NCBI RefSeq assembly: GCF_002234405.1 | Contig: NZ_NMQT01000102.1 | Location: 79,211 to 143,210 of the forward strand | Length of the DNA stretch: 64,000 nt | DNA from: Amycolatopsis thailandensis | Lineage (GTDB): Bacteria; Actinomycetota; Actinomycetes; Mycobacteriales; Pseudonocardiaceae | Direction: 5' to 3' | In this document: positions 1-9,301 of the stretch, one piece after another | Position numbering within the stretch: position 1 is the first letter of the stretch | How the letters are laid out: each line of letters starts with the position of its first letter | Program-made: the position numbers and the translations under genes | The notes under the pieces: model-generated | Database searches by the model: none | Told to the model about the DNA's origin: nothing | The model's input: only the letters and a program-made list of their open reading frames with translations

Positions 1-549
1 CTGACCGCGGCGGCCGACAAGATTCGAGTCAGTGCGTCCGAGACCGCGGCGGCCACGTACGGCACCTTGCACATGCGGGCGGCCGTCATGGCCGCGCGAG
101 CGGGGAGCGCACTACGAGCGCGGGACCACATCGAGGAAGCGAGACAGGCAGCGCGGCAGGTGAATGAGGGCGTCCACCTGGGAACGGTGTTCGGGTTGCC
201 GTCCGCGCGTATCCATCAGCTGTCTCTTGACGTGGAACTCGGCGACGTCGGCGGCGCCTTGCGACTCGCCACCGGTTGGGCACCACCGATAACGATGCCC
301 GCGGAGCGCCGCTCGCACTTCTACATCGACCTGGGGCGCGCGTTCCACCTCGCCGATCAGCCCGAACGTGTGCTGAGCGCGTTCTGGGAGGCCAAGCGCA
401 TCGCCCCCGAGCATGTGCGTGAACATTCGCAGGTCATCGACGTGGTCGACCACCTCGAGCTCACCACACGCGGACAATTGCGTGATGCCTTCGCAGGTTT
501 CGCCGCCGGCCTGGTGAAGCCACAGGGCCGAAGCGCCTTTGGACCGTAG
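1..549 (+). CDS. C-terminal part of a TPR-type regulator (5' end outside the window)
   Basis: The reading frame is open from the first base to a TAG at 547-549, so only the C-terminal 182 residues are seen. The sequence is a series of amphipathic helices (AAVMAARAGSALRARDHIEE, then SHFYIDLGRAFHLADQPERV and LSAFWEAKRIAPEHVREH) typical of the TPR-like tail of actinobacterial XRE-family regulators; the helix-turn-helix itself would lie upstream and cannot be confirmed. It meets the HAD gene tail to tail with no spacing: one stop ends at 549, the other begins at 550. Call is by repeat pattern only. Confidence 0.65.
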   Translation: MTAAADKIRVSASETAAATYGTLHMRAAVMAARAGSALRARDHIEEARQAARQVNEGVHLGTVFGLPSARIHQLSLDVELGDVGGALRLATGWAPPITMPAERRSHFYIDLGRAFHLADQPERVLSAFWEAKRIAPEHVREHSQVIDVVDHLELTTRGQLRDAFAGFAAGLVKPQGRSAFGP

Positions 550-1200
550 TCAGGAAGCGAGCAGACCAGGAAGTTCGACGAGCGAGTCGATCACCCAGTC
601 AGCGTTCTCGCGGACGACCGGATCCTCGGCCCACAAGTATCCCCACGGGCCGCGGCGGATCAGGGCCGATCGCAAGCCGGCGGTGCGGGCAGGCACGACG
701 TCGTTGTCTCGATGGTCGCCGACGTAGAGGATCTGGTGCGGCTCTCCCTGCGCGACCTTGATAACTTTCTGGAAGAACTCGCTGTCCGGTTTCGCGACTC
801 CCCACTCGCCGGACGTGGCGATGGCGTCAACGGGCAAGGTGAGTCGCCGGAGCAGCTCGGCGGCACGGTCGGTTTGGTTGCCCGCGATCCCGATCCAGTA
901 GCCGGCTGCCTTTAGGGCTTCGAGTGCCTGCCGTACGTCGGGATAGAGATCAGACTCCTCTATCCGCTCGCCAACACCGGCCTGTTCCCGTAGCTGGCGC
1001 TCGGCAGCAAGATCGAAGCCTGGCCGAATGAGCTGGAACGCCTCAGCGTTGTTACGGCCAGCCGCCGTAACCGCGCCGACCAAACCGGACAAGGTGTTCA
1101 GCGGCACGCCGAGCCAATCGGCCCACGCTCCCCACTCCCTGTCGTCTTTGATCAACGTTTCGCCGACGTCGAACACCACGGAGCGAATCACGCTGGCCAT
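550..1200 (-). CDS. HAD-superfamily hydrolase (putative phosphatase)
   Basis: Haloacid-dehalogenase-type hydrolase of 216 residues. Motif I is VFDVGETLIKDD, with the nucleophilic Asp but Gly at the +2 position where classical HAD phosphatases have a second Asp; this DVGET/DVGGT form exists in some family members. GIAGNQTDR fits motif II, the Lys in GVAKPDSEFF motif III, and YVGDHRDNDVVPARTAG motif IV with two acidic residues. The ATG at 1200 was chosen over an in-frame upstream start because AGAAGGGG lies just before it and the extra 29 residues look non-coding. Substrate unknown. Confidence 0.85.
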   Translation of the reverse strand: MASVIRSVVFDVGETLIKDDREWGAWADWLGVPLNTLSGLVGAVTAAGRNNAEAFQLIRPGFDLAAERQLREQAGVGERIEESDLYPDVRQALEALKAAGYWIGIAGNQTDRAAELLRRLTLPVDAIATSGEWGVAKPDSEFFQKVIKVAQGEPHQILYVGDHRDNDVVPARTAGLRSALIRRGPWGYLWAEDPVVRENADWVIDSLVELPGLLAS

Positions 1201-1429
1201 GCCCCTTCTCTGATCGTCGCTTGCAGGCGTCCTGACCCGGTTTCTGCCGCGACGCTCGGACCTGTACAAAGGCACGGTTGTCGACACGGCCGTTCCCGAC
1301 CTTAGCGAACCTCGGCAGTGTGCGGCCGGTTCGGAAGGCTCTACCTCGTACGCACCCGATTCGGCACGATGGACGATGGGTGGCTTGCTAGCGGGCTTTC
1401 GGAGTTAAGTGTGGCCCTTCGCTGCCGGA

Positions 1430-1709
1430 ATGACAGATCACCTTGTCGTGACCACAACTACCCCAGGCCGCGAGTCAGGCAGGTCGTCGGGCCGGTCTCG
1501 TCGCTCTTCTGGCACTTTGGCAAGTCTTGCCAGGGCGAAGACTTCAACGTGACGCTCAAGACGACCGATGGAAGGTACGCCGAGTTGGAAGCGCACATCA
1601 TCGCGAATCAACCGTGGGACAAGCCTGAGGTGACCACCGTCGAGCTCGTCAGGGATCCACCGGCTATCTTGACTGGGTCGAGGACGCGCCCGCGCCCCGG
1701 CCCCGCTAG
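1430..1709 (+). pseudogene. cutA: Decayed cutA (divalent-ion tolerance protein CutA1)
   Basis: Pieces of CutA can be read in order but not in one frame. From the ATG at 1430 comes MTDHLVVTTTTPGRE, the CutA N-terminus. A later frame gives VVGPVSSLFWHFG and VTLKTTDGRYAELEAHI followed by PWDKPEVTTVELV, the conserved core. After about 1650 the ending GYLDWVEDAPAPRPR continues only if one G is restored near AGGGATCC. Between the N-terminus and the core roughly 20 residues expected in the family are missing. I infer an internal deletion plus a one-base deletion, so no functional CutA is made. Confidence 0.75.
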
Positions 1710-1828
1710 AGCCGCAGGCGCGCGAGCATGCGCCACTGGTTGTATTTCTCCGCGCGTTCGTGCGCGCAGGCTGCGGGAACTCGACTCACAGCCTGACCGT
1801 GCAGAAGGACGGCATCTGACCGCTACAC

Positions 1829-3052
1829 CTAGGCGATGACGTCGTAGTGAGCGGCAAGCTCGGCGAACTCCGGGCCGCCGCGTCGCGTGGCCCGATCAAC
1901 AATCGTCGTCATCGTGGCTTTGCCGAGTGGTTGGTAGCGCACCCAGTCGGCGGCGAGGTCTTTCGCTTCGGCGAGCCATGCCAGGGCCGCTCGATCGCGG
2001 CGCAGTTCCGCGGCGGCGGCCGCGAGGTACAGCCGATGGCCTGCCTCCCAAAACGCAGGAACGTCGCCACCGTCGACCTCGGGAACCGTGTCAGCTAGGC
2101 GGAGCGCTCGCTCTGGGTCTCCGGAGCGGACGGAGAGGTCGACGCGCTGGAGCGCTGCCACGCGGGGTCCGAAGATCGCGGCTTCCGTCGCGGTGTCGCC
2201 GCGTGAGCGGATCGCGGCCGCGTGCGCCGCTGCCAGGAGGTCTTCGGCTCGGTCCGCGCTGCCGGAGAAGAGCGCGGCGGTGGCGGCGTTGAACAGCAGA
2301 TTGCCGAAGACACCGGCACGGACGGGGTCTCGGTCGAGCATCCGCGGCTCGATGACGGCGGCCGCTTCTGTGGCGACGCGCTCGGCTTCTTCGGCGCGGC
2401 CTTGGCGGAGGAGGGTCCAGGCGAGGTAGCGCAGCGAGATCGCGGCTTCGACTTCGGGGGAATCGGACTCGGTGGCGGCGTCGAGCGCGCGAGTCGCTGC
2501 GGTGAAGGCGAGGTCGTCGAGTCCGAGACGTCCGGCAATTCCAGCGCCGAGCCGGTAGGCGGTGGACAGGACTCGGTGCGCGCCCGCGCGCTCTTCGTCG
2601 TGGGCGTCGCGGACGATGCGGCGGGCGTCGGTGAGGACGGCGGGCAGTGCGTGGAGAAGCTCGGCGTGGTGACCGTCGACGTAGGCGCGCCAGGTGCTGT
2701 GTGCGCTGGTCGTCAGTTCAGAGAGCGGCAGAAGCTCGCGGGACTCGGCGAAGTCGTCCAGGCCAGGGATCCGGGCGTCGGCGGTGATCGCTCTCCGGAG
2801 GGGCATGAAGTCGACGTCGCGGGAGTGCTGTTCCGGGGCGGCGCCGAGTAGCGTGTCGACGGTTACGCCGAGGGCGTTCGCGAGGCTGCGCAAAGTCTTC
2901 GGGCGGCAGGTGGTGCGGGTGCCCTGCTCGATCCGTGCGACGGTGTCGATGCCGACGGCGGCTGCTTCGGCGAGTTGCTCCTGGGAGAGGTCTCGTCCTT
3001 TGCGGATTCGCGCGAGGTTCTCCGCGAACGGGGTCCGCGTGTCTCCGGTCAT
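1829..3052 (-). CDS. XRE-family transcriptional regulator with TPR-like tail
   Basis: A 407-residue protein with an N-terminal Cro/C1-type helix-turn-helix at about residues 8-65 (LARIRKGRDLSQEQLAEAAA ... VARIEQG). A long alanine-rich helical region follows (about residues 130-400), the usual regulatory TPR/solenoid domain of actinobacterial XRE regulators. It starts at ATG 3052 and lies 27 bp downstream of the Nudix gene on the same strand, so the two are probably co-transcribed. Ligand and target are not evident. Confidence 0.85.
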   Translation of the reverse strand: MTGDTRTPFAENLARIRKGRDLSQEQLAEAAAVGIDTVARIEQGTRTTCRPKTLRSLANALGVTVDTLLGAAPEQHSRDVDFMPLRRAITADARIPGLDDFAESRELLPLSELTTSAHSTWRAYVDGHHAELLHALPAVLTDARRIVRDAHDEERAGAHRVLSTAYRLGAGIAGRLGLDDLAFTAATRALDAATESDSPEVEAAISLRYLAWTLLRQGRAEEAERVATEAAAVIEPRMLDRDPVRAGVFGNLLFNAATAALFSGSADRAEDLLAAAHAAAIRSRGDTATEAAIFGPRVAALQRVDLSVRSGDPERALRLADTVPEVDGGDVPAFWEAGHRLYLAAAAAELRRDRAALAWLAEAKDLAADWVRYQPLGKATMTTIVDRATRRGGPEFAELAAHYDVIA

Positions 3053-3079
3053 GGTGCCTCCGGTTTCCGGCCGTTCAGG

Positions 3080-3568
3080 TTAGCCCGCGACGGGGCGTCC
3101 GTCTTCGCAGGTCACGAGCTTGGCGGAACGAGCGGCATCCAGAGCAGCGGCGACCCTCCGGGCCAGGATCGGCTTCAGCTTCGGTGCGGCGTCGTCGAGC
3201 GTCATGAGGCGGGCCGAGACGATCTCGGGGTCGGTGATGTTGAGCTGTGCCACGTCCTCGTCGCTGATCAGGCCGCCGTCGAAGATGAATGCGAGACCTT
3301 CAGGCATCCGGTCGTCGGCGGGGATGTAGTCGATGATGATCAGCTGGCCGAGCGGCTGGTCGATGCCAAGTTCTTCCAGGACTTCGCGGACGGCGGTTTT
3401 CCACGGTGGCTCGTCCTTCTCACAGGCGCCGCCGGGGATGTCCCAGCGCTCTTTGTAGGACGGCTCAACAATCAGCACCCGGTCGTTCTGGTCGCGGTAG
3501 AGGACGCCGGCGGACATTCGTTTCCGGTTGAGCGAGCGCACGTAGTCGTCGAACGGCAAGAGATCCAC
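3080..3568 (-). CDS. Nudix hydrolase
   Basis: A 162-residue Nudix hydrolase. The full Nudix box is present in GGACEKDEPPWKTAVREVLE followed by ELGI, matching Gx5Ex7REUxEExGU with every catalytic acidic residue in place. It would cleave a nucleoside diphosphate linked to another moiety, but the substrate cannot be read from the sequence. It is the first gene of a likely two-gene unit with the XRE regulator. Confidence 0.9.
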   Translation of the reverse strand: MDLLPFDDYVRSLNRKRMSAGVLYRDQNDRVLIVEPSYKERWDIPGGACEKDEPPWKTAVREVLEELGIDQPLGQLIIIDYIPADDRMPEGLAFIFDGGLISDEDVAQLNITDPEIVSARLMTLDDAAPKLKPILARRVAAALDAARSAKLVTCEDGRPVAG

Positions 3569-4261
3569 GTCGCGGAGGCTAGCGTCTCGGCGCCGATCCG
3601 GCTGAACTATGCCTTTCAGGCCTAGTTCGCGTCGGTCTTACCACCCAACTGGTCGTCACGGGCTGTGTTGCAGTCGATCACTCTGCGACAAAGTCCTGGT
3701 ATGGGATCTCGGTGGTGGCGACAAGTGCATCGCTTTCTCGTCGCCGCTACGCACGGCCAGGGGATCAAAGTGATCGCCGGACTCGTGCGCAGCAACCACA
3801 ACGGCAGATGGCGATCCAGGATTGCGATCGGCAACGGACCAGGCACGGCGTTCACTGTCCGCGAGACAAGCGACCTGATCAAAGCCCGCGAGCAATCGCC
3901 AGGACCTACCTCGCGTCGAGGGCCGCCGGGTGACGACGGTAAATGCGATGGTCGACGAGGACCTCTATCGCTCTTCGCATCGAAACCATGCCTGACGGGA
4001 AACGGCACCTCGCGCAGAACGTAAGCGCGATAGGGCATGCCGCCAATGAACTGTGTCACGTCATTGCAACGAGGTGCCCGTCCGTCGCGGAGCGTCTGCC
4101 CACGTGAAGCCTCGAAGACTTTGCCGACCACAGAGAGTTGTTTCTGCTGGTCAAGCACCCCGACCGCCCGGTTGCTTCCGGCGACCGCCCGGTCGACCTT
4201 CCTGGTCGTTCGCCCATTGGCACCTGAAGATCACCCCAACAAAATCGAGAGGACGTTGAAC
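3569..4261. other. Intergenic region without a supportable gene
   Basis: About 690 bp in which both strands have short open frames, none with a convincing start, ribosome binding site or family signature. A minus-strand stretch near 3700-3890 has protein-like composition (SGDHFDPLAVRSGDEKAM), so a decayed gene is possible, but I cannot name it. The end of the interval carries the likely promoter of the 4262 gene. Confidence 0.4.
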
Positions 4262-5173
4262 GTGAGTTCCAGTGTCGCCGAACCGCGGTTGCTGCCATCA
4301 GAGCAGCTGGCGGGCCAGGAGCGGCGTAGTCGTGTGCGGGTGATCGACGCGCTGGTTGGCGGCAAGGACAACTACGCCGAGGACCGGAGGGTCGCCGACA
4401 AGATCGCTCAAGTGCTGCCAGGCGGCTTCGAGGGCGCGAAGCGCCTGTTCACCGAGGATTTCTGGTTCCGGGTTCGGGTATGCCGCATGTTGCTCGCCCG
4501 GACCGAGGTCTCTCAGTTTGTGCTGTTTGGCGTTGATCAGTGTGAAACAAGTGCCGCGCCGCTGCACAAGGTCGTTCACCGCGATGCCCCTGATGCGGTC
4601 GTCGTGTACGTGGAGCCGGAACTGGACAGCGCGACCCATGCGCTCGAGTTCGACACGAGGACGAATGAGCGTGGGCCAGTCGTTCATGTGGTCCACGACA
4701 ACATGTACGACCCGGCCCTGCTGACCCGGCTGTTCGAAAGCTCGAGTGTTCCACTGGACGACTCCGAACCGGTCGCGTTGCTTCACTGCGCCACACTGCC
4801 GTTTCTCCCGTCCGACAGCGGCACGACCCCGGCGGAGATCACTGCGGGTCAGATCGACACGCTTCCCGAGGGATCATTCGTCGCCGTGAGCCACCTGTCT
4901 ATCCCCGACGGCGCCGCCGACCGCGCGGCAGCCGTCAGGGCGGCGAATGTCCTCGACGAGACCGTCGGTACCCGGCTTTGCCGCCCGGAAACGGAGATCG
5001 CCACGTTCTTCGGGGGCCTCCCGCTTGTCGTTCCCAGCCCTCTGACAACTGCGCCAGCGCTGGTTCCGTGTTCGAAGTGGTACCCGGCCGGTCCGCTTCT
5101 GGAGCAGGCCGCCGTCGACAACTTCAACCTGGGAGCCGTGGCGCACAAAGGGAAACCCTGGCCTTCTGTCTAG
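4262..5173 (+). CDS. DUF574 (Methyltransf_19) family protein with altered SAM motif
   Basis: A 303-residue member of the actinobacterial S-adenosylmethionine methyltransferase-like DUF574 family, recognised from RVRVIDALVGGKDNYAEDRR near the N-terminus (family pattern RVYDYLLGGKDN). GTG at 4262 is the chosen start because GAGAGGA precedes it; the longer upstream frame looks non-coding. Where active relatives have a DxGxG SAM-binding loop this protein reads FVLFGVDQCETSAAPLH, and the following VDND-type acidic strand is VVYVEPELD. Binding of SAM is therefore doubtful. First of five family members in the window. Confidence 0.8.
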   Translation: MSSSVAEPRLLPSEQLAGQERRSRVRVIDALVGGKDNYAEDRRVADKIAQVLPGGFEGAKRLFTEDFWFRVRVCRMLLARTEVSQFVLFGVDQCETSAAPLHKVVHRDAPDAVVVYVEPELDSATHALEFDTRTNERGPVVHVVHDNMYDPALLTRLFESSSVPLDDSEPVALLHCATLPFLPSDSGTTPAEITAGQIDTLPEGSFVAVSHLSIPDGAADRAAAVRAANVLDETVGTRLCRPETEIATFFGGLPLVVPSPLTTAPALVPCSKWYPAGPLLEQAAVDNFNLGAVAHKGKPWPSV

Positions 5174-5235
5174 CCACCCGTTATTTCTGAGAAGGCCGCC
5201 CCGACTCGGCCCTCTCGTCCCCATGGGAGGACGCA

Positions 5236-5877
5236 TTGCTTGAATCACCGCATTCCACGAGGACCGTGGATGACCGGAGACCGACGTTCCTTCCGGCGCT
5301 GGTGCTCTCGGCGGCCGTGGAAGACCATCGCGATCACGTGGTCCCGCGTCAGTCCCATCGAGGCAGAGCCGCGGTGGCGCACGGTCTTGCCGCCGAGCTC
5401 GTCTTGGCCGGCGCGGTAAGCGTCCGTGACGGTCGTGTCGAGGTTCTCGACGGTAAGACGGTCGAGTCACTAGCTGCGCCGTGCGGCCGCGCGATCCTCG
5501 CGACCCTGTCCCGAAATCTCGATGTCGAGGACATGCTCGCCGCGATCGTGGGGCCCGCGTACACGGTCGCGTGGACGGCGGTGCAGCGGGGACGCGGCGC
5601 ACGCAAGGGTCTGTTCGGTGGCTGGGTCCTGACGGATCCGCAGTTCACGTTCTTGTGGCATCGCGTGCTCACCCATGCTCATCAGACCGGTGTCCCGGAG
5701 GACGGCCGGGCCGAGGCGCTCTGGACGATCCTGGCCGAGGCGGGTCTGCATCGCGATCAGCTCAACATGCCGGCGTTGCAGCCGCGCGGCGCCTGCCCGG
5801 ACTCGCTGACCGGCCTGCTCCTGCGCGGCGACGCGCCCCATTACCGGCCTTCGTCCCGACGGCGCCTGCGCCGCTGA
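5236..5877 (+). CDS. GPP34 (Golgi phosphoprotein 3)-like protein
   Basis: A 213-residue protein starting at TTG 5236 after GGGAGGACG. HGLAAELVLAGAVSVRDGRV followed by EVLDG resembles the repeated LAGAxLxDLxLRGRVxxxDGR pattern of bacterial GPP34 proteins, and the remainder is helical as in that family. In eukaryotes GPP34 binds phosphoinositides; the bacterial role is unknown. It lies 62 bp after the first DUF574 gene in the same direction. Assignment rests on a short pattern, so moderate confidence. Confidence 0.5.
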   Translation: MLESPHSTRTVDDRRPTFLPALVLSAAVEDHRDHVVPRQSHRGRAAVAHGLAAELVLAGAVSVRDGRVEVLDGKTVESLAAPCGRAILATLSRNLDVEDMLAAIVGPAYTVAWTAVQRGRGARKGLFGGWVLTDPQFTFLWHRVLTHAHQTGVPEDGRAEALWTILAEAGLHRDQLNMPALQPRGACPDSLTGLLLRGDAPHYRPSSRRRLRR

Positions 5878-5961
5878 CACGACGCCGCATTCGTCATCCC
5901 CTGGTCCCCGCCTGGCCGTGTCCGGCCCGGCATTCCTTCGTCGATCCCGGAGAACTCCCCG

Positions 5962-6966
5962 ATGAGATCTTCTCTCCTGCGTCACAGGCTCGTCCACATC
6001 GGCGGTCGCGTTACTGCCGGTGCCGCTCTGCTCGCCGTCACCGCGGGTTGCGGGCTCCTCGGCGGTGACGAGCCCGCTCCTGGCCCGGGTATTCCGGTCA
6101 AGGTCGCCGCGCTGGCGCTGGCGGACGTGGCGCCGCTGCACATCGCGATCGACCACGGCCTGTTCGCCCAGCGGGGCATCGCGGTCACGCTGATCCCGGC
6201 TTCCAGCGGCCAGGACGCGATCACCAAACTCGCCAGCGGTGACGCCGATATCGCCTACGCGGGCGACATCGCGGCCGTCAACGCCGTCGACGGCGGTCTC
6301 CCGCTGAAGATCGTCGCCGAGGCCGCCGTCGCGGGTGAGCGGACCATGCGGGTCCTCGCCCGCCAGGACGGGCCGGCGCAGTCGGTCCCGGACCTGGCAG
6401 GGAAGAAGCTCGGCCGCAACGCCCCAGGCGGCGTGAGTGACACGCTGACCAAGTCGCTGATGGCCGACCACGGCGCCGACCCGAATTCGGTGACCTGGGC
6501 GAACCTGGAATTCGGGGCCATGGCGGCCGCGGTGAAGGCCGGCGACATCGAGGCCGCGTTGTTCCCCGAGCCATTCGCGACCAAGGCAGAGAAAGAACAC
6601 GGTCTGCGCCCCATCGCGGATCCGGCGACCGGTTCCGCGAAAAACTTCCCGATCGGGCTGTACGGCGCCACCGATGCCTTCGCCACCGCCAACCCCGGGG
6701 CGATCGCCGGTTTCCAGCGGGCCATGCGCGACGCGGCGGCAGCGGCGATGGCGAACCGGAAGCTGGTCGAGGACACCGCGGTCAAACACCTGAAAGGGAT
6801 CGACGCCGACACCGCCGCCCTGATGGAACTCCCGGTGTACCGCAGCGACCCGATCATCACCGAGCTGCAGCGTGTCCCGGACCTGATGCGCCGCTACGGC
6901 GCGAAATTCCGCCGGCCCATCCAGATGTCCGAGCTGATCATCCCTCCCCCGCCACCCGGCACCTAG
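5962..6966 (+). CDS. ABC-transporter substrate-binding lipoprotein (NMT1/SsuA-like)
   Basis: A 334-residue lipoprotein. A positively charged start and hydrophobic segment end in the lipobox LAVTAGC (Cys about residue 30). The mature part has the periplasmic binding fold of the NMT1/SsuA group: PLHIAIDHGLFAQRGIAVTL, ASGDADIAYAGDIAAVNA, VPDLAGKKLG and ALFPEPFATKAEKEHG. Relatives bind sulfonates, nitrate, taurine or thiamine precursors; the ligand here is unknown. No permease or ATPase gene is nearby, so it is an orphan binding protein or uses a transporter encoded elsewhere. Confidence 0.85.
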   Translation: MRSSLLRHRLVHIGGRVTAGAALLAVTAGCGLLGGDEPAPGPGIPVKVAALALADVAPLHIAIDHGLFAQRGIAVTLIPASSGQDAITKLASGDADIAYAGDIAAVNAVDGGLPLKIVAEAAVAGERTMRVLARQDGPAQSVPDLAGKKLGRNAPGGVSDTLTKSLMADHGADPNSVTWANLEFGAMAAAVKAGDIEAALFPEPFATKAEKEHGLRPIADPATGSAKNFPIGLYGATDAFATANPGAIAGFQRAMRDAAAAAMANRKLVEDTAVKHLKGIDADTAALMELPVYRSDPIITELQRVPDLMRRYGAKFRRPIQMSELIIPPPPPGT

Positions 6967-7054
6967 CCGCACTTGCTCCACGCCCCGCAATCGGCCACGC
7001 ACCGAACGTCCGTCACGAATTCCCCGGATCCCGCAACCGCGAAAGCCCGTCACC

Positions 7055-7945
7055 ATGCCTGACCACACCAGTCACCCCGACGCCCCCGCCATACCCGACA
7101 GCGGCCACGCCTGGCCGATCGTGTCGCTGGCCGAGCTCCGGGTGGCCTTGGCCGGGGTCTGTCAGCACGCCGAGCCTGCCGCCGTGGCGTCAGCGATCCG
7201 CGGGTGCCGGCCTGGGTTCGACAGGACGATCGAGGCTGAGTATCGCGCCCGTAACCGGGTCATCGACTGGGCAGCCGGGGCAGGCATCCGCCAGTTCGTC
7301 GCGCTCAGGCCCGATCTCCCGCCGCTGCGGATGGTGCACGAGGTCCTGCCCCCGGGACAGGGCTACCGCGTGTCCTATCTGCTCGACGACAACGAACCCG
7401 CGGTCCGCACCCGGATCGTCACCACCTACAGACTCACCTCCGGCGTCGACTGGCTCTCCTCCACCCCCGGGATCGAACAGTGCCTGCGCATGGCCCACGG
7501 CATCCGCGCGATCACCCTGACCAGGCCGGTCTGTGTGCTGGCCTCAACCGCGCTGCAACACACCCACGACCCCCACACCCTGCTGAACGGGCTGTGGAAC
7601 GTCCTGCCTCCCGGAAGCTGGGTCGCGGTTAACCAGGTACTCCCACTCGCCTCGGACACGCCGCTGGAACCCGGCGATCCGCCCGCCTGCCCGGTGTTCG
7701 AGCGCCACACACGGACACCTCTGATCCTGCGCACCGCCACCGAACTCGACGCCCTCTTCGGGCATCCCCACCACTGGGACCTCACGACAGCCGGGCCCGC
7801 CCAGCTCCTCGACACGCGACATCACCCGCCTCCACTGTCCACAACGGACTCACCGTCGGCGCTGATCACGCGGATAGCCGTCCGCCCACCCCGCACCCGG
7901 TCACACGAACTGATGCCCGGCACCCAGGAGCACACCACCTCATGA
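7055..7945 (+). CDS. Divergent DUF574-like protein, SAM motif lost
   Basis: A 296-residue protein from ATG 7055. DUF574 ancestry is read from the layout: ARNRVIDWAAGAGIRQFVAL, a second strand YLLDDNEPAVRTRI in the VDNDPVV position, VCVLASTALQHTHDPHTLLN, and LPPGSWVAVNQVLPLA (family LPPGSYLAISH). The loop after IRQF is VALRPDLPPLR instead of LDIGTGLP, so the glycine-rich SAM loop is gone. Its TGA overlaps the next ATG by 4 bp, indicating translational coupling. A catalytically inactive or binding role is inferred. Confidence 0.6.
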   Translation: MPDHTSHPDAPAIPDSGHAWPIVSLAELRVALAGVCQHAEPAAVASAIRGCRPGFDRTIEAEYRARNRVIDWAAGAGIRQFVALRPDLPPLRMVHEVLPPGQGYRVSYLLDDNEPAVRTRIVTTYRLTSGVDWLSSTPGIEQCLRMAHGIRAITLTRPVCVLASTALQHTHDPHTLLNGLWNVLPPGSWVAVNQVLPLASDTPLEPGDPPACPVFERHTRTPLILRTATELDALFGHPHHWDLTTAGPAQLLDTRHHPPPLSTTDSPSALITRIAVRPPRTRSHELMPGTQEHTTS

Positions 7946-8865
7946 CCACATCGCCCGGCCCGCATTTCCTGACACCGCACGGGGCCCTGCCCGCCATGGC
8001 CATCGAACTGGCCCACCCGACCGTCACCCGGGTCAATGCCGTCGTCCTCGACAAGGCAGCACAGACCGTGACCGAGATGGGCATCTACGCGACCGATCGT
8101 GACCTGGCCAAGAAGATCGACAACGATGTTCCCGGCTACGGGAGGGCCCTGCTCGCACAGCAACAGTTCCTGGCGAAGGCCGTCAAAGACGCGGCCGGGA
8201 AGAAGATCACCCAGTTCGTGTTCCTGCGCGCGCCGCTGCCGCTCGGTCCGGACGAGACCACGCCACACACCCTGGCGACGGCCCACGTCGCGTCCCCGTC
8301 CACGGTGATGGTGTCCCGCGAAGAGATCCCCGCCGCGCATCTGCGGAACGCCCTGATGACCCGCCGGCACCTCCACGGGGACACCACACAGGCGGCGGCC
8401 GTCGCGGCAGCGGTCCACGACGTGCACCGACCGCTGCACGACCTGCATGAGCCCCAGGGCTGGTCTCTCGACCTCGGCGAGCCGGTGAGCCTCACGATGA
8501 TCGGCGACCCGTCGCACTGGCCTGGCGACATGACCGCCCTGATCCGCGCCTACCACCGTGAGCTCGCCGTCGGCAGCGTGGTGGCGGTCAGTGCCCTCGG
8601 CCCCGCACCCGCGGGCACACAGGAAGCCTCCGCGCTTGAGCACCTGGCCCGGTACCTGAGGAAGACCACCGAGCCGCAGCTCACGCTCCGGGACCCAGCG
8701 GAGATCCAGAGCTGGTTCGACAACGACCACTGGAACCTCGAGTACCCCGGGGTCGCTCCGGCGTCGCACTGGGCCGAACAGCCAGCAGGCGTCCAGTCAC
8801 CCGAGGAATTCGCGGGAGCGGAGCTGCCGGTGTGGTGCGCGATCGTGACCAAGGTGGCGGCGTGA
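7942..8865 (+). CDS. Divergent DUF574-like protein, SAM motif lost
   Basis: A 307-residue protein starting at ATG 7942 inside the previous stop codon (ATGA). DUF574 landmarks are recognisable: YATDRDLAKKIDNDVPGYGR (family ADREAAERI...VP), FLAKAVKDAAGKKITQFVFL, and ELAVGSVVAVSALG in the LPPGSYLAISH position. The SAM loop is replaced by LRAPLPLGPDETTP and the next strand has VMVSREEIP rather than VDND. The gene ends in a GTGA overlap with the 8862 gene, so 7055-9257 forms a coupled three-gene unit. Confidence 0.6.
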   Translation: MTTSPGPHFLTPHGALPAMAIELAHPTVTRVNAVVLDKAAQTVTEMGIYATDRDLAKKIDNDVPGYGRALLAQQQFLAKAVKDAAGKKITQFVFLRAPLPLGPDETTPHTLATAHVASPSTVMVSREEIPAAHLRNALMTRRHLHGDTTQAAAVAAAVHDVHRPLHDLHEPQGWSLDLGEPVSLTMIGDPSHWPGDMTALIRAYHRELAVGSVVAVSALGPAPAGTQEASALEHLARYLRKTTEPQLTLRDPAEIQSWFDNDHWNLEYPGVAPASHWAEQPAGVQSPEEFAGAELPVWCAIVTKVAA

Positions 8866-9257
8866 CGCCGTCGACCGCGGTCCCGCGAGCCGCCGCTCGC
8901 CACACGCCGGAAGACGACGCCCCGATCGCGGATCTCGTCGACCACGCCGCGATCGACGTGGCCACACGCGGTCTGATCAGGGTCACCGACGCCGGTGCCC
9001 TGGATCGCGAGGACGCCGGAACATGGTTCTCCGGTCTGCTCCGCCGCCGGATCGAGCATCACTGCTCCCGGTCGGAGCACCTGCTCGTCGACGTGACCAC
9101 CCACCGCGCGGTCCGGCTCGTCCTTATCCGGCACGACACCCGCGAGCCGATGATCTACATGGCGCAATCCCCCGGCACCGGCACCGGCTCAAAGACGGAC
9201 TTCTACCAGGAGCTCGTCGACGCCGCCCGGCCCGGCGCGGGCCCCGTCGACAGTTGA
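8862..9257 (+). CDS. Hypothetical protein of 131 residues
   Basis: GTG at 8862 overlaps the upstream TGA by 4 bp and fixes the start. The protein is soluble and rich in charged residues (LLRRRIEHHCSRSEHLLVDV, YMAQSPGTGTGSKTDFYQEL). I recognise no family. Coupling to two DUF574-like genes suggests it works with them. A hairpin at 9284-9301 follows. Confidence 0.6.
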   Translation: MTPSTAVPRAAARHTPEDDAPIADLVDHAAIDVATRGLIRVTDAGALDREDAGTWFSGLLRRRIEHHCSRSEHLLVDVTTHRAVRLVLIRHDTREPMIYMAQSPGTGTGSKTDFYQELVDAARPGAGPVDS

Positions 9258-9283
9258 CGTCCCCGCCCGGCACGGCAGTCCAC

Positions 9284-9301
9284 CACCCGGTGAGCCGGGT
9301 G
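9284..9301 (+). terminator. Hairpin after the 7055-9257 unit
   Basis: CACCCGG, loop TGAG, CCGGGTG: a 7-bp perfect GC-rich stem 26 bp beyond the stop of the 8862 gene. There is no U-tract, as is common in high-GC actinomycetes. Function as a terminator is inferred. Confidence 0.45.

Noticed and set aside
5470..7068. Minus-strand frame of 532 codons opposite the binding lipoprotein gene.
   Set aside because: Antisense shadow; no recognisable domain, and the plus strand has a clear lipobox and binding-protein motifs.
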